From positions 1 through 39,409 of the forward strand of contig JAQXZM010000066.1 of the NCBI GenBank assembly GCA_029227215.1: a stretch of DNA of 39,409 bases. Direction: 5' to 3'. The position numbers were made by a program, and so were the translations under genes. The notes below the pieces were generated by a model. It saw only the letters and a list, made by a program, of their open reading frames with translations. It did not search any database and had not been told where the DNA came from. How positions within the stretch are numbered: the stretch's first letter is position 1; every line of letters starts with the position of its first letter. Positions 14,853 to 23,341 of this stretch are shown one piece after another. The stretch is from Bifidobacteriaceae bacterium. GTDB lineage: Bacteria > Actinomycetota > Actinomycetes > Actinomycetales > Bifidobacteriaceae.

Positions 14853-16547
14853 ATGGTTGCAAAGAATGCGGGATTGCCCGCCACCGAAAAAGATCTGATC
14901 AATGTCGACGAGGTGATCGGCAAGTACTATGACCTCGTCCCCGACGTGAACGTGCCCGAACAGCGCGTGAGCTTCGGAACCTCGGGCCACCGTGGCTCCT
15001 CGCTCAAGACGTCGTTCAACGAAGCGCACATCGTCACCATCGCCCAGGCCATTGCGGAGAACCGCAAGGCCGCCGGCATCACCGGCCCGCTCTACATCGG
15101 CCGCGACACGCATGCGCTGTCGCTGCCGGCATGGAAGACCGCCATCGAGGTGCTTGTCGCCAACGGCGTGCGCGTGCGCATCGACTCCCGCGACGACTTC
15201 ACCCCCACTCCGGTCGTGTCCCAGGCCATCCTGACCCACAACCGCGCCGCTGACGGCACGCAGCGCTTCGAAGGCGACGACATCGCCGACGGCATCGTCG
15301 TCACGCCGTCCCACAACCCGCCCACCGACGGCGGCTTCAAGTACGATCCGCCGACCGGCGGCCCGGCCCCTGCCGAGACGACCAACTGGATCGCCAACCG
15401 CGCCAACGAGCTGCTCCCCGAGTGGAAGTCCGTCAAGCGCGTCCCGTTCGAGCAGGCCATCAAGTCCGACCTCATCGAAAAGTTCGACTTCCGCCAGCAC
15501 TACGTCGAGGATCTGGGCAACGTCATCGACTTCGACGTGATCAAGTCCTCCGGCGTGCGCCTGGGCATCGATCCGCTCGGCGGCGCGTCCGTGAACTACT
15601 GGCCGCTCGTCAACGAGATCTTCGGCACCTCCATCGAGGTCGTGCGCCCGCAGGTCGACCCGACCTGGCGCTTCATGACCATCGACCACGATGGCAAGAT
15701 TCGCATGGATCCGTCCTCCCCGTATGCCATGAAGGGCCTCGTGGACTCCCTCAACAACGGCGCATGGGACAAGTACGACCTCGTGGGCGGCACCGATCCT
15801 GACGCCGACCGCCACGGCATCGTGTGCCCGAACTGGGGCGTCATGAACCCGAACCACTACATCGCCGTGGTCGTGGAATACCTGTTCGGCAAGGACAAGA
15901 ACGGCAACCCGAACCGTCCGGATTGGCCGAAGGGCACGGGCATCGGCAAGACGCTCGTCTCCTCCTCGCTCATCGACCGCGTCGCTGCCTCCATCGGCGC
16001 CAAGCTCGTCGAGGTGCCGGTCGGCTTCAAGTGGTTCGTGGACCCGCTGTTCACCGGCGAGGTGGCGTTCGGCGGCGAGGAGAGCTCCGGCATGAGCTTC
16101 CTGCGCAAGGATGGCCGCGTGTGGACCACCGACAAGGATGGCCTGATCCCCGACCTGCTGGCCGCCGAGATCACCGCGAAGACCGGCAAGAACCCCGCCG
16201 AGCTGCACAAGGACCAGGTCGCCCGCTTCGGCGAGAGCTGGTACAAGCGCATCGACACCCCGACCACGCTCGAGCAGAAGCAGAAGTTCGCCAAGCTCAA
16301 CGGCGATGACGTGACCGCCACCACGCTCGGCGGCGAGCCCATCACCGCGAAGCTCACCAAGGCCCCGGGCAACAACGCCCCGATCGGTGGCATCAAGGTG
16401 ACCACGAAGAACAACTGGTTCGCGGCCCGTCCTTCCGGCACCGAGAACATCTACAAGGTCTACGCCGAGTCCTTCGACTCCCCCGAGACCCTCGACAAGG
16501 TGCTCGAAGAGGCCACCCAGGTGGTCGACAAGGCCCTCGCCGACTAG
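14853..16547 (+). CDS. pgm: Phosphoglucomutase (alpha-D-glucose type)
   Basis: 564 residues of the phosphohexomutase superfamily. The N-terminal [13 protein letters not shown] segment is characteristic. The phosphoserine loop is [13 protein letters not shown] (Ser153), the magnesium loop [11 protein letters not shown], the sugar-binding loop [10 protein letters not shown], and the phosphate-binding C-terminal loop [17 protein letters not shown]. It interconverts glucose-1-phosphate and glucose-6-phosphate, linking the sugar-phosphate product of the divergent PTS to glycogen and nucleotide-sugar synthesis. ATG 14853 is chosen because TTAGAC lies a few bases upstream (a leaderless-type start) and the family begins near here; ATG 14793 would add 20 unlikely residues. 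A strong terminator follows. Confidence 0.96.
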   Translation: MVAKNAGLPATEKDLINVDEVIGKYYDLVPDVNVPEQRVSFGTSGHRGSSLKTSFNEAHIVTIAQAIAENRKAAGITGPLYIGRDTHALSLPAWKTAIEVLVANGVRVRIDSRDDFTPTPVVSQAILTHNRAADGTQRFEGDDIADGIVVTPSHNPPTDGGFKYDPPTGGPAPAETTNWIANRANELLPEWKSVKRVPFEQAIKSDLIEKFDFRQHYVEDLGNVIDFDVIKSSGVRLGIDPLGGASVNYWPLVNEIFGTSIEVVRPQVDPTWRFMTIDHDGKIRMDPSSPYAMKGLVDSLNNGAWDKYDLVGGTDPDADRHGIVCPNWGVMNPNHYIAVVVEYLFGKDKNGNPNRPDWPKGTGIGKTLVSSSLIDRVAASIGAKLVEVPVGFKWFVDPLFTGEVAFGGEESSGMSFLRKDGRVWTTDKDGLIPDLLAAEITAKTGKNPAELHKDQVARFGESWYKRIDTPTTLEQKQKFAKLNGDDVTATTLGGEPITAKLTKAPGNNAPIGGIKVTTKNNWFAARPSGTENIYKVYAESFDSPETLDKVLEEATQVVDKALAD

Positions 16548-16669
16548 TGGCGGCTGGCTACAGCTTGCGGGCTTGCGCGATGTTCGCGCGGGCTTATGGC
16601 GACAGCGCATCAGCTTGATTCCTAGCTGATCGCCTCCGCAAGTGGGGCCACTGCACAAGGCTCAACGCA

Positions 16670-16706
16670 TAAGGCGGTTCCCTGAGAAATCAGGGAACCG
16701 CCTTAT
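16670..16706 (+). terminator. Terminator after pgm
   Basis: AAGGCGGTTCCCTGA (16671-16685) and TCAGGGAACCGCCTT (16690-16704) form a perfect 15-bp stem with a GAAA loop, followed by ATT. The 120 bases between the pgm stop and this hairpin hold nothing recognisable. Confidence 0.85.
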
Positions 16707-16707
16707 T

Positions 16708-16760
16708 CGTATCTGTTTGCGGGGCTGTTCGCGTATCCATTTGCGTATCCGTTTGCGTGC
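16708..16760. repeat. Short degenerate repeats CGTATCYRTTTGCG
   Basis: CGTATCTGTTTGCG (16708), CGTATCCATTTGCG (16732) and CGTATCCGTTTGCG (16744) recur, with a more distant TGTATCCGCATGCG near 16781. They have no coding sense, and I see no gene between 16705 and 17319. Confidence 0.55.
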
Positions 16761-17040
16761 TTCGCTGGTTTGCCTGTTGGTGTATCCGCATGCGAGCATG
16801 CCTCCGTACCGGTGTGCCAGATCCTCTGCGGATGTGCATATGTTGGTGGATCGCTAGCTGTTTCGGCACTGGCTCGGCCCGGCTGACCTCTGAGAATCTG
16901 CATGGGCGGCGCATCGTCAGTGATTCCTGCACCATCCCGATTGATTGCACCTCTGGGAATCTGCGAGCATCCGATATCGTCTGGGATTATGGCACCCAGA
17001 CCCGTGCCAGTCCCTCTGCGAATCCTGCCGCCACGCAATC

Positions 17041-17215
17041 CGTCAGGGATTCCAGCACCATGGCGGTGCCATTTTCCATGATTCTGTCGCCGGATTTTCG
17101 ATTGTCAGGGATTTTGGTCCCGAATTTTGTGTCGTTCTCTCTGCAAATCCGCAAATCGAGTGCCATTCCCTCTGACAATCGAAAATCCACCCACATACTC
17201 AGACCTTTCAGCACC
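17041..17215. repeat. Third, diverged copy of the 184-bp element
   Basis: It aligns along its whole length with 631-814: the same opening CGTCAGGGATTCCAGCACCA, the shared GGATTTTCGATTGTCAGGGA, CTCTGCAAATCCGCAAATC, CCCTCTGACAATC, and the closing CAGCACC. Here the inverted pair is fuller: GGATTTTCGATTGTCAGGGA and TCCCTCTGACAATCGAAAATCC can form a ~20-bp stem with one 2-nt bulge. Further fragments of the opening motif occur at ~16914-17040 (for example CGTCAGTGATTCCTGCACCA). Confidence 0.75.
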
Positions 17216-17262
17216 AGGCAGCGCCGACCGATCTGTCAGCCAAGCTGTCCGCCATCGCAAAC

Positions 17263-17300
17263 GGTTGGGGCTCTCCTCTCATCAGAGGAGAGCCCCAACC
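17263..17300 (-). terminator. Terminator after the sodium:solute symporter gene
   Basis: GGTTGGGGCTCTCCTCT (17263-17279) is perfectly mirrored by AGAGGAGAGCCCCAACC (17284-17300) with a 4-base loop, 20 bp beyond the symporter stop. No long T run. Confidence 0.75.
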
Positions 17301-17319
17301 ACTCATGTATGCGCTGCAC

Positions 17320-18876
17320 TCACTGCACCACGGCGTCCTCGGTGGCGAAGACTTCCGTTTCGGCTGCGGCACTTTCCGCCGCTGCAACCGTGGATCGGCG
17401 GGCGGAGGCGACGGCAAAAAGCTCGTCGACATGCGCGAGCTCGTCAGCGCTCACCTTGCCACGCGTCGCCAGCGAGACGACGACGTACACGACGAGATTC
17501 ACGATCATGCCCACCACACCGGAGGTGAGGCTGCCCAGTGCCGCGATGTCATCGGGGTAGATGACGGTGAGCACCGCGGCGACTGCGAAGCCGGAAATCA
17601 TGCCGGAAAGCGCGCCGTACTTGTTGCCGAACTTGCAGAAGATGCCGAAGAACAGCGGCACCGCGATCTGCACAATGCCCTGATAGGAAAGCTGCGCGAG
17701 CAGCTGCAGGCGGGACATGCCGTTGGTGAAGTACGCGAGCACCGCGGAGACGAGCACGAACACGACCATGCAGATCTTGGACACGCGGGTCTTCGCCGCG
17801 TCGTCGAGGTGTACATGGTTGCCGATGATGTCGTTGGCGATCTGCGTGCCCGCAGCCTGCACGCTGCCGTCGATGTGGCCGATGGAACCGGCGAAGATCA
17901 TCACGAGGCCCAGGCCGAGCAGCCATACGCCGCCGTATTGCTCAAGCAGCGTCGTCCAGCCGGACTGCGGGTTCGCCGCCACCTCGGGGATGTGCGCGGC
18001 AGCGAGCATAACGAGCGTGAGCAGCGCGTAGAAGCCACCGGCGATGATGATGGCGCGGTTCGTGGACTTCTTGACGGAGCGCACGTTGTTGGCGGTGTAG
18101 ATGCGCACGAAGCTCATTGGCCAGCACAGTGCGCCCACGACGCCGGTGAACACCTGGCAGAACAGGTACCACGGGCCATAGGAGCCACCATCGCCGGGCA
18201 CCTTGAGCAGATCGGCGGACACGCTCGACAGATCACTCCAGTTCGCGGGCGACGATGGTGCAATGAGCAGGTAGATGCATACGATCGCGGCGAGCACATA
18301 GGCGAACAGGCCCTGATACATGTCGGTATACACGAGGCCGCGCATACCCATCTGCACGGTCCAGATCTGACGGATGAGGATGACGAGCAGGCCGGCGCCC
18401 AGGCACACAGGCAGCGCCCAGCTGCCCTGCGAAGCGATGTGGAACACGGTGGCGAGCGCCTGCATGCCCAGGATCGTCCACGGCAGGATGGCGATGGCGC
18501 CAATGATGGACGTGACGACGCCCACGGCCTTCGACGAGTAGCGCAGGCGCATGAGATCGGGCTGAGTGACGAGGTTGTATTGCTTGCCCCAGCGCCAAGC
18601 ACGGGTGGCGACGAAATACATGAACGCCAGGCCGAGCGTGGAGTAGGCGAGCCCGTAGAATCCGAAGACGCCCGAGGCGACGGTGAGGCCCGCAAACGAG
18701 ATGAACACGGTACCGGGCCACCACGAGTTCACGTAGCACATGGCGACGTACCATGGGCCAAAGGAACGACCTGCGACAGCGTAATCGTTGAATGTGCGGG
18801 AGTTCTTGTTGGTGATGAAGAGAATCAGGATAATGCCGGCGAAAAACAGTGCCAGCATGCCAAACATAATTGCCAT
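17320..18876 (-). CDS. Sodium:solute symporter (SSS) family permease
   Basis: 518 residues with about 13 hydrophobic segments. Typical SSS features are the early FNDYAVAGRSFGPWYVAM motif (the 'AGR' stretch after TM1), the discontinuous TM1 region NSWWPGTVFISFAGLTVASGVFGFYGL, and a conserved core with GLVYTDMYQGLF and AGSIGHIDGSVQAAGTQIANDI. Family members use the sodium or proton gradient to import monocarboxylates, amino acids, polyols or choline-like solutes. It follows a DUF3311-like small membrane gene by 16 bp, a pairing well known for this permease group, and is the last gene of the amidase/kinase operon. That context suggests an amino-alcohol or amino-acid-like substrate, which is inference. 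GAGGAAG precedes the start by 9 bases. Confidence 0.9.
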   Translation of the reverse strand: MAIMFGMLALFFAGIILILFITNKNSRTFNDYAVAGRSFGPWYVAMCYVNSWWPGTVFISFAGLTVASGVFGFYGLAYSTLGLAFMYFVATRAWRWGKQYNLVTQPDLMRLRYSSKAVGVVTSIIGAIAILPWTILGMQALATVFHIASQGSWALPVCLGAGLLVILIRQIWTVQMGMRGLVYTDMYQGLFAYVLAAIVCIYLLIAPSSPANWSDLSSVSADLLKVPGDGGSYGPWYLFCQVFTGVVGALCWPMSFVRIYTANNVRSVKKSTNRAIIIAGGFYALLTLVMLAAAHIPEVAANPQSGWTTLLEQYGGVWLLGLGLVMIFAGSIGHIDGSVQAAGTQIANDIIGNHVHLDDAAKTRVSKICMVVFVLVSAVLAYFTNGMSRLQLLAQLSYQGIVQIAVPLFFGIFCKFGNKYGALSGMISGFAVAAVLTVIYPDDIAALGSLTSGVVGMIVNLVVYVVVSLATRGKVSADELAHVDELFAVASARRSTVAAAESAAAETEVFATEDAVVQ

Positions 18877-18892
18877 GATGTGTCACTTCCTC

Positions 18893-19231
18893 TCAGTGGG
18901 TGCTGCCGGTGCGGGTATTGTTTGCTGCGGCAGCGGTGGTGGTGCCAGATGTCGGCGGGAGCGTTGCGGTGTCTGCGGGGGCATCCTCCTCGGGATCGAC
19001 CTCCCCGCGCACATCCTCGACCCAATAGAGCAACCCCATGATGATGAGCAGGGCGAGGAAGTCGAACAGCCAGTACCACACCGACATTGGGGCGCCCAGG
19101 AACAGTGCGGTGCGTCCGCTGCCCCACAGGTACAGCGGCGGCAGCACGGCGAATGCCAAGACGATGATGTAGAGGAGAGCGAAGACCGTGATCTTGGTCT
19201 TCACCGTCCATGATCGAACGAACTTTTTCAT
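18893..19231 (-). CDS. DUF3311-like small membrane protein, partner of the symporter
   Basis: 112 residues with two hydrophobic helices (ITVFALLYIIVLAFAVLPPLYLW, ~14-36, and VWYWLFDFLALLIIMGLLYWVED, ~51-73), joined by a loop with GSGRTALFLGAPM. The Pro-Leu-Tyr end of helix 1 and the Gly-x-Pro before helix 2 match the DUF3311 pattern, a family of small proteins usually encoded beside SSS permeases. The C-terminal ~40 residues are acidic then Ala/Thr-rich and probably disordered. It is likely an accessory subunit or stability factor of the permease. AAGGA lies 6-7 bases before the start. The gap to the upstream kinase gene is 120 bp with no terminator. Confidence 0.75.
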   Translation of the reverse strand: MKKFVRSWTVKTKITVFALLYIIVLAFAVLPPLYLWGSGRTALFLGAPMSVWYWLFDFLALLIIMGLLYWVEDVRGEVDPEEDAPADTATLPPTSGTTTAAAANNTRTGSTH

Positions 19232-19351
19232 GATGATCCTTCCCTCTGAGCCCTCTATGCCCAGCCGCCTGCCGGAAAAGGCATGGCTCGCGCAGGGCCT
19301 CGAAGTTGAGTAGGTGAAATGGTTGGTTGGATGGGTGATTGTTGAAGGGAA

Positions 19352-20437
19352 TCAGATGGATTCTTTGACTTTTGGCCAATCCAGCTGATTCTTGTAGGTG
19401 TACGCACGCATCAGTTTCCAGATGCCGTACTTCCAGTAGTCGAACGGCACGGTGCGTACAACGGAGTTGATGATGCCCCACAGTCCCCATTTGATGTCGC
19501 CGATGACGCGGGCGGCACGGACCCTGGCGAGATGTTGCTCGTCGACGGAACCGAAGTATTCCTCGAGCAGCGGCATCATGTCTTCGTCGTCGTAGAACAT
19601 CTCGGCGATGAAGAGCGCCACTTCGCAGCTCTCCTCGTTGTTGCCGCAGAAGTCGAAGTCGATGATGCGCATCGTGTGGTCCTTGACCATGAAGTTGCCG
19701 GGCATCGGGTCGTTGTGACAAGGCACGATGTCGAGACCGGAGGCAAGGAACCGCGCCTTGACATCGTGGTATTCGTCGATGAGCCCGTGCACCCAGGAGG
19801 GTACGTCGATCGCATGGTCGTCGAGCTGTTCCAAGTGCAGGTCAATCTGGTCGAACAGCGTGTTCGTGTTGGCGAACGGCTCACCGCCGTGAAGCATGCG
19901 GTAGATGCGCATCGCCTGCAGCCCCTCTTCCTGGGTGCGCAGGGACGTGGTGGTGCACGTGCGCCAGCCGTCAAGAAACTCGGTGATCTCTACGCCGCTG
20001 GCGGCATCGAACTCGTAGACGGCGGCGCCGATGCCCAGGTCAGAGGCGCGCAGAGTGCCGGCGTCCACGTTGCTGCGGTCAATGAAGCCGGTGCCCTGGC
20101 CTGGCACCTTGAGAAAATACGGCGTGCCCTGGGCGTCGATGACCTTCCAGTTCTCGTTGGTGAGGCCGCCGCTCATCGGCTTGGCGGTGACCGTTTGCCC
20201 CTGCCACAGCTGGGCGTCTTCGATTGCCGTGAGCACGTCCTGGGGCACCGTGACGTAGGGCGAGTGCTGCACGCGGCCTTCCGTCACCATCGGTGCGGAG
20301 GTTGGCGCCGCGGATGGCTGCGCGCCCTGTGAGGACGCCGCTTCGGCGTTTGTAGCTGCTGTTGCCGCGCCATCAGCCGGCGCTGCTGATTGCATCTCAG
20401 ACGATTGCGTCAATGGTTCGTATATCTTCACGTTCAT
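19352..20437 (-). CDS. LicA/choline-ethanolamine-kinase-like phosphotransferase (kinase A)
   Basis: 361 residues. After a low-complexity Ala/Ser/Pro N-terminus (residues ~15-60) the APH/choline-kinase fold appears: the nucleotide loop MSGGLTNENWKV (~88-99), a segment FLKVPGQGTGFIDRSNVDAGTLRASDLGIG that resembles LicA-type choline kinases, the Brenner motif VPCHNDPMPGNFM (catalytic Asp243, Asn248), and the metal-binding RIIDFDFCGNNE (Asp260). All expected catalytic residues are present. Such kinases phosphorylate the hydroxyl of choline, ethanolamine or similar amino alcohols with ATP. The start at 20437 is chosen for AAAGGAG 6 bases upstream; an earlier ATG (20479) overlaps the previous gene's end. 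With the phospho-lyase nearby, its product is probably that enzyme's substrate (inference). Confidence 0.86.
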   Translation of the reverse strand: MNVKIYEPLTQSSEMQSAAPADGAATAATNAEAASSQGAQPSAAPTSAPMVTEGRVQHSPYVTVPQDVLTAIEDAQLWQGQTVTAKPMSGGLTNENWKVIDAQGTPYFLKVPGQGTGFIDRSNVDAGTLRASDLGIGAAVYEFDAASGVEITEFLDGWRTCTTTSLRTQEEGLQAMRIYRMLHGGEPFANTNTLFDQIDLHLEQLDDHAIDVPSWVHGLIDEYHDVKARFLASGLDIVPCHNDPMPGNFMVKDHTMRIIDFDFCGNNEESCEVALFIAEMFYDDEDMMPLLEEYFGSVDEQHLARVRAARVIGDIKWGLWGIINSVVRTVPFDYWKYGIWKLMRAYTYKNQLDWPKVKESI

Positions 20438-20479
20438 CTCAAACTCCTTTCTTCGACATGCGTGGGGTGGTGCCCGCAT

Positions 20480-21490
20480 TCACAGGCTTTCGAGCCATGT
20501 GGCGGGGCCGGTGGGCAGCAGCAACTGGTTGCTCGCCTTGACGAGCCGCCACAGGCCGTACTTGGCGAAGTCGATTTCGGGCGTGTCCGTCGTGGCGCTG
20601 CGCCACAGGCCGATGAGCGCCCAGTACAGGTCGCCGAGGATTCCGAAGACCTGGGCGACGGGCAGCGCCGAGGACGGCAGGCCAAGGCCGTTGATGAGCA
20701 TCGAGGGCACGCCGCAGAACGGCCCGACCTCGGAGAGCACGGATCCGGCTTCCTCGAGCGGGTCCATGACGCCGCTCACCGTCCAGCCGCACAGCAGGGG
20801 CTGCGCCACGTCGCCGGGGCGGATCGCAGGGTTGATGAGCACGTTCGACGCAGCGCCATCCCCATGACAGGGCACGGCCGGCTCATGGAATTCGTCGACG
20901 CGGCGGATGAAGGGATCGAGCCGCTTGAGCAGGCGGTCCACGTCGCGCGGCATTCGTTTGCCAGTGTGCCGGTACAGGTCACGCATGCCAAATACGTCCT
21001 CAATGAGGTCGCGTTCCATGACCTCGCGCCCCGCAGGTATCGTGAGCTCGTGCACGCGGCGGTGCTGTTCGAGCACCGCCCACAGCACATACGGGTCGCG
21101 CAGCTCATCGAGCTTCGCGTTGCGCCAATTGCTTGGCAGCTTGCGCATGATGATTTCGTCCTCGCCCACTGAGACGACCTGCGGCGAGATGCCCGCGTCA
21201 CCAGCGATCTGCATCATCGTGGCGATGCTTTCGAACGGCGAGGCGTAGGGACGGCTTTCCCTGGTGAACACGCGGCGCAGCACGGCGTCGCCGTCCACGG
21301 ACGTGCCCTCGGTGAAGATGCCGTCGCCGCCCACCCAGCTGGGCGTGATATCCGTCTCCTTGACGTCGCCCCACGTCCACACCTGGTTCACGGGCGTTGC
21401 ATTCGCCGGCGCCGCGGCAATCGGCGTTGTTTCCTTTCCCGCTGTTTCCTTTGCCACTGCTTCCTTCGCGGCCATGTCACTCGTTGCCAT
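20480..21490 (-). CDS. APH-fold phosphotransferase paralogue, possibly catalytically impaired (kinase B)
   Basis: 336 residues, related in fold to the next gene. The Brenner-type loop is seen as VPCHGDGAASNVLI (His209-Gly-Asp211, Asn216). Where the active paralogue has IIDFDF about a dozen residues later, this protein reads LLCGWTVSGVMD, so the metal-binding aspartate is missing or displaced. No clear Gly-rich nucleotide loop is seen, though VGGDGIFTEGTSVDG (~53-67) is in about the right place. It could be a degenerate kinase acting as a partner of kinase A, or an active enzyme with altered metal binding. The start overlaps the amidase stop by 14 bases, so translation is probably coupled, and kinase A follows after 42 bp. 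Confidence 0.75.
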   Translation of the reverse strand: MATSDMAAKEAVAKETAGKETTPIAAAPANATPVNQVWTWGDVKETDITPSWVGGDGIFTEGTSVDGDAVLRRVFTRESRPYASPFESIATMMQIAGDAGISPQVVSVGEDEIIMRKLPSNWRNAKLDELRDPYVLWAVLEQHRRVHELTIPAGREVMERDLIEDVFGMRDLYRHTGKRMPRDVDRLLKRLDPFIRRVDEFHEPAVPCHGDGAASNVLINPAIRPGDVAQPLLCGWTVSGVMDPLEEAGSVLSEVGPFCGVPSMLINGLGLPSSALPVAQVFGILGDLYWALIGLWRSATTDTPEIDFAKYGLWRLVKASNQLLLPTGPATWLESL

Positions 21491-22865
21491 CGGGCACCCC
21501 CTCGAACGTCGGGAACGTCATGTCAAAACCGCGGGTGGATTCGAGCACACCGGCGAGCGCCAGCACGCCGGCATCATCGAAGCGCCGTCCCACCACCTGC
21601 ACGTCGATCGGCAGATGCGCGGCGTCATCCATCGTCTCGCAATACACGGCGGCGGGCTGGGTGGCCTGATTCCACCATGCGGTGAACTGGGTGTGGTGGA
21701 GCAGCTCGGTCTCGTCGCCTGGCCCAGGCGATTCCGCGGGGAATCCGACGACGGGGATGACCGGACTGATGAGGTAGTCGAATGGTTCGATGGCTTTCTC
21801 GATACGAGCGACGGTGCCCAGCAGTCCGTTCATCGCGTCCTCGTAATCCGCCATCGAGAGGCCCTCAGCCTCCTTGACCCAGTCGGCAACGAGGCCGAGT
21901 ACCGCCTCGGGATGCCGGGAGCAGCGGATTTCCGCGGCGGCATGCGCTTTGAACACGCGGTCGGCGTTGTCGAAGTCCGCATCAGTGAGGCTCAGCGACA
22001 CCGGTTGCACGACGCATCCCATGCCCTCGAGCCTGTGGGCGGCCGCTTCCACGGCGGCGACGATTTGCGGCGCGGGCGCCACGCCATAACCCATGTCGAG
22101 CAGCACGCCGACCCTCGGCGTGCCCGCCAACACCTGCTGTGCCGGCACTGGCGTGAACCTGCCGGGCAGGCACCACGGGTCGCTTGCCGCTTGCTGGCCC
22201 ACGATGGAGAGTCCTTCGATCACGTCCGCCACGGTGCGTGCCAGCACACCGGACGAGCGCATGACGCTTGCCGGGGAGTAGGCGATGCGCCCTTGCGTGG
22301 GTTTGATGGCGGCGAGCCCGCAATGCGCGGCGGGAAGCCGCACAGACCCGGCAATGTCGGTGCCCAGGCCGAACGCCGCGAGTCCACTGGCGAGGGCAGC
22401 GCCCACGCCGGAGCTCGAGCCGCCGGGGCTCATGCGCGTATCCCATGGGTTGCGCACGATGCCGAACTGGGAGCTGATGCCACTGGCGAGCATGCCCATG
22501 TCAGGCATCGTGCCTTTGGCGATGATGATGGCACCCGCCTGCTCGAGCCGTTCGATGGGCTCGGAGGAGAACACGGAGACCGGGTCGCCATCGTGGATGG
22601 CGCTGCCGTGCCACCGCGGCAACCCCGCGACGTGGTAGCTGTCTTTGACGATCACCGGCACCCCGTCGAGCGATCCCTTGGGCGTGCCTGCGGCATACCG
22701 CGCATCGCTCGCCGCGGCAGCGTCCTGTGCCTTGGGATTGAGCACGCTGATGGCGTTCGTGACCTTTGCCACGGACTGCGCATACCGTTGGTGCTCGGCG
22801 ATGACAGCGCTGGGCGTGAGGTTGCCGTTGAGGTAGGCCGCTCGATACTGGCTGACGGTGAGCAT
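21477..22865 (-). CDS. Amidase-signature family hydrolase
   Basis: 462 residues with a complete Ser-cisSer-Lys triad: Lys74 in PVIVKDSYHVAG, the cis-Ser in SPGGSSSGVGAALASG (~151), and the nucleophile Ser174 in GTDIAGSVRLPAAHCG. No signal peptide or membrane segment is present, so it acts in the cytoplasm. The family hydrolyses C-N amide bonds (aryl, alkyl and fatty-acid amides, and amidated amino acids). It is the first gene of a five-gene minus-strand operon with two kinase-like proteins and a transporter; there it may release an amino alcohol or amine from an amide for phosphorylation (inference). The GatA role is unlikely, because no gatB or gatC adjoins. AAGGAG lies 7 bases before the ATG. 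Confidence 0.88.
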   Translation of the reverse strand: MLTVSQYRAAYLNGNLTPSAVIAEHQRYAQSVAKVTNAISVLNPKAQDAAAASDARYAAGTPKGSLDGVPVIVKDSYHVAGLPRWHGSAIHDGDPVSVFSSEPIERLEQAGAIIIAKGTMPDMGMLASGISSQFGIVRNPWDTRMSPGGSSSGVGAALASGLAAFGLGTDIAGSVRLPAAHCGLAAIKPTQGRIAYSPASVMRSSGVLARTVADVIEGLSIVGQQAASDPWCLPGRFTPVPAQQVLAGTPRVGVLLDMGYGVAPAPQIVAAVEAAAHRLEGMGCVVQPVSLSLTDADFDNADRVFKAHAAAEIRCSRHPEAVLGLVADWVKEAEGLSMADYEDAMNGLLGTVARIEKAIEPFDYLISPVIPVVGFPAESPGPGDETELLHHTQFTAWWNQATQPAAVYCETMDDAAHLPIDVQVVGRRFDDAGVLALAGVLESTRGFDMTFPTFEGVPDGNE

Positions 22866-23004
22866 GGGGAACTCCTTCCTGCCATCCCCTGACAGCGGAC
22901 GTCATCACCGCAGTGGGCGCACCGCCGGGGTGGAATATCGGTTGGTTGTGGAAAAGCTTTCATTGTCATTGTGAGTTTGATGAATGTTCGACATCGCGGC
23001 GCAG

Positions 23005-23022
23005 CGTTACACCGCAGTTAAT
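23005..23022. promoter_or_regulatory. Candidate operator 1 in the divergent amidase / phospho-lyase gap
   Basis: The sequence CGTTACACCGCAGTTAAT shares the pattern CGTTACAC-N4-GT(T)AAT with 23142-23158. The near-symmetric TTAC...GTTA halves suit a dimeric repressor such as the GntR-family protein encoded nearby. The remainder of the gap 22866-23341 holds no gene; a possible -10 (TTAGAT) for the plus-strand gene is at ~23189. Confidence 0.4.
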
Positions 23023-23141
23023 TCCACCCGATCAACGGTTAAGGGCGCATTTCGGAAGCGGCGAAAAGCCTTGTATTTCAACGCTTCGCACCCGGCGTCG
23101 GGCGGACCGACGCCACGACCATTTACACAAGTGCCGCAGAC

Positions 23142-23158
23142 CGTTACACAGTGGTAAT
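23142..23158. promoter_or_regulatory. Candidate operator 2 in the divergent amidase / phospho-lyase gap
   Basis: CGTTACACAGTGGTAAT contains the inverted half-sites TTAC-N6-GTAA and repeats the pattern of 23005-23022. A lone similar half-site TTTACACAAGTG is at 23122-23133. It lies ~30 bp before the possible -10 of the phospho-lyase gene, a position suited to repression. Confidence 0.4.
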
Positions 23159-23341
23159 GCTGCGCCGCACGCCTTCGCGCCGCGCGTTCTTAGATTGCAA
23201 GTGTTGACGGAAACGCCCAGGCGGCATGGCCCCGACCGGCACGAATCGAATCCGACGTATGTGTCGGAATCAGCCATCCAATCAGCCTCGGACGGAACCG
23301 AATCGATAGGACATAGGCACAACAACAGGAAAGAAGACATC

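Noticed and set aside
21477-22865. GatA subunit of the tRNA amidotransferase
   Set aside because: The amidase triad is shared with GatA, but gatB and gatC are not adjacent and the operon contains kinases and a transporter.
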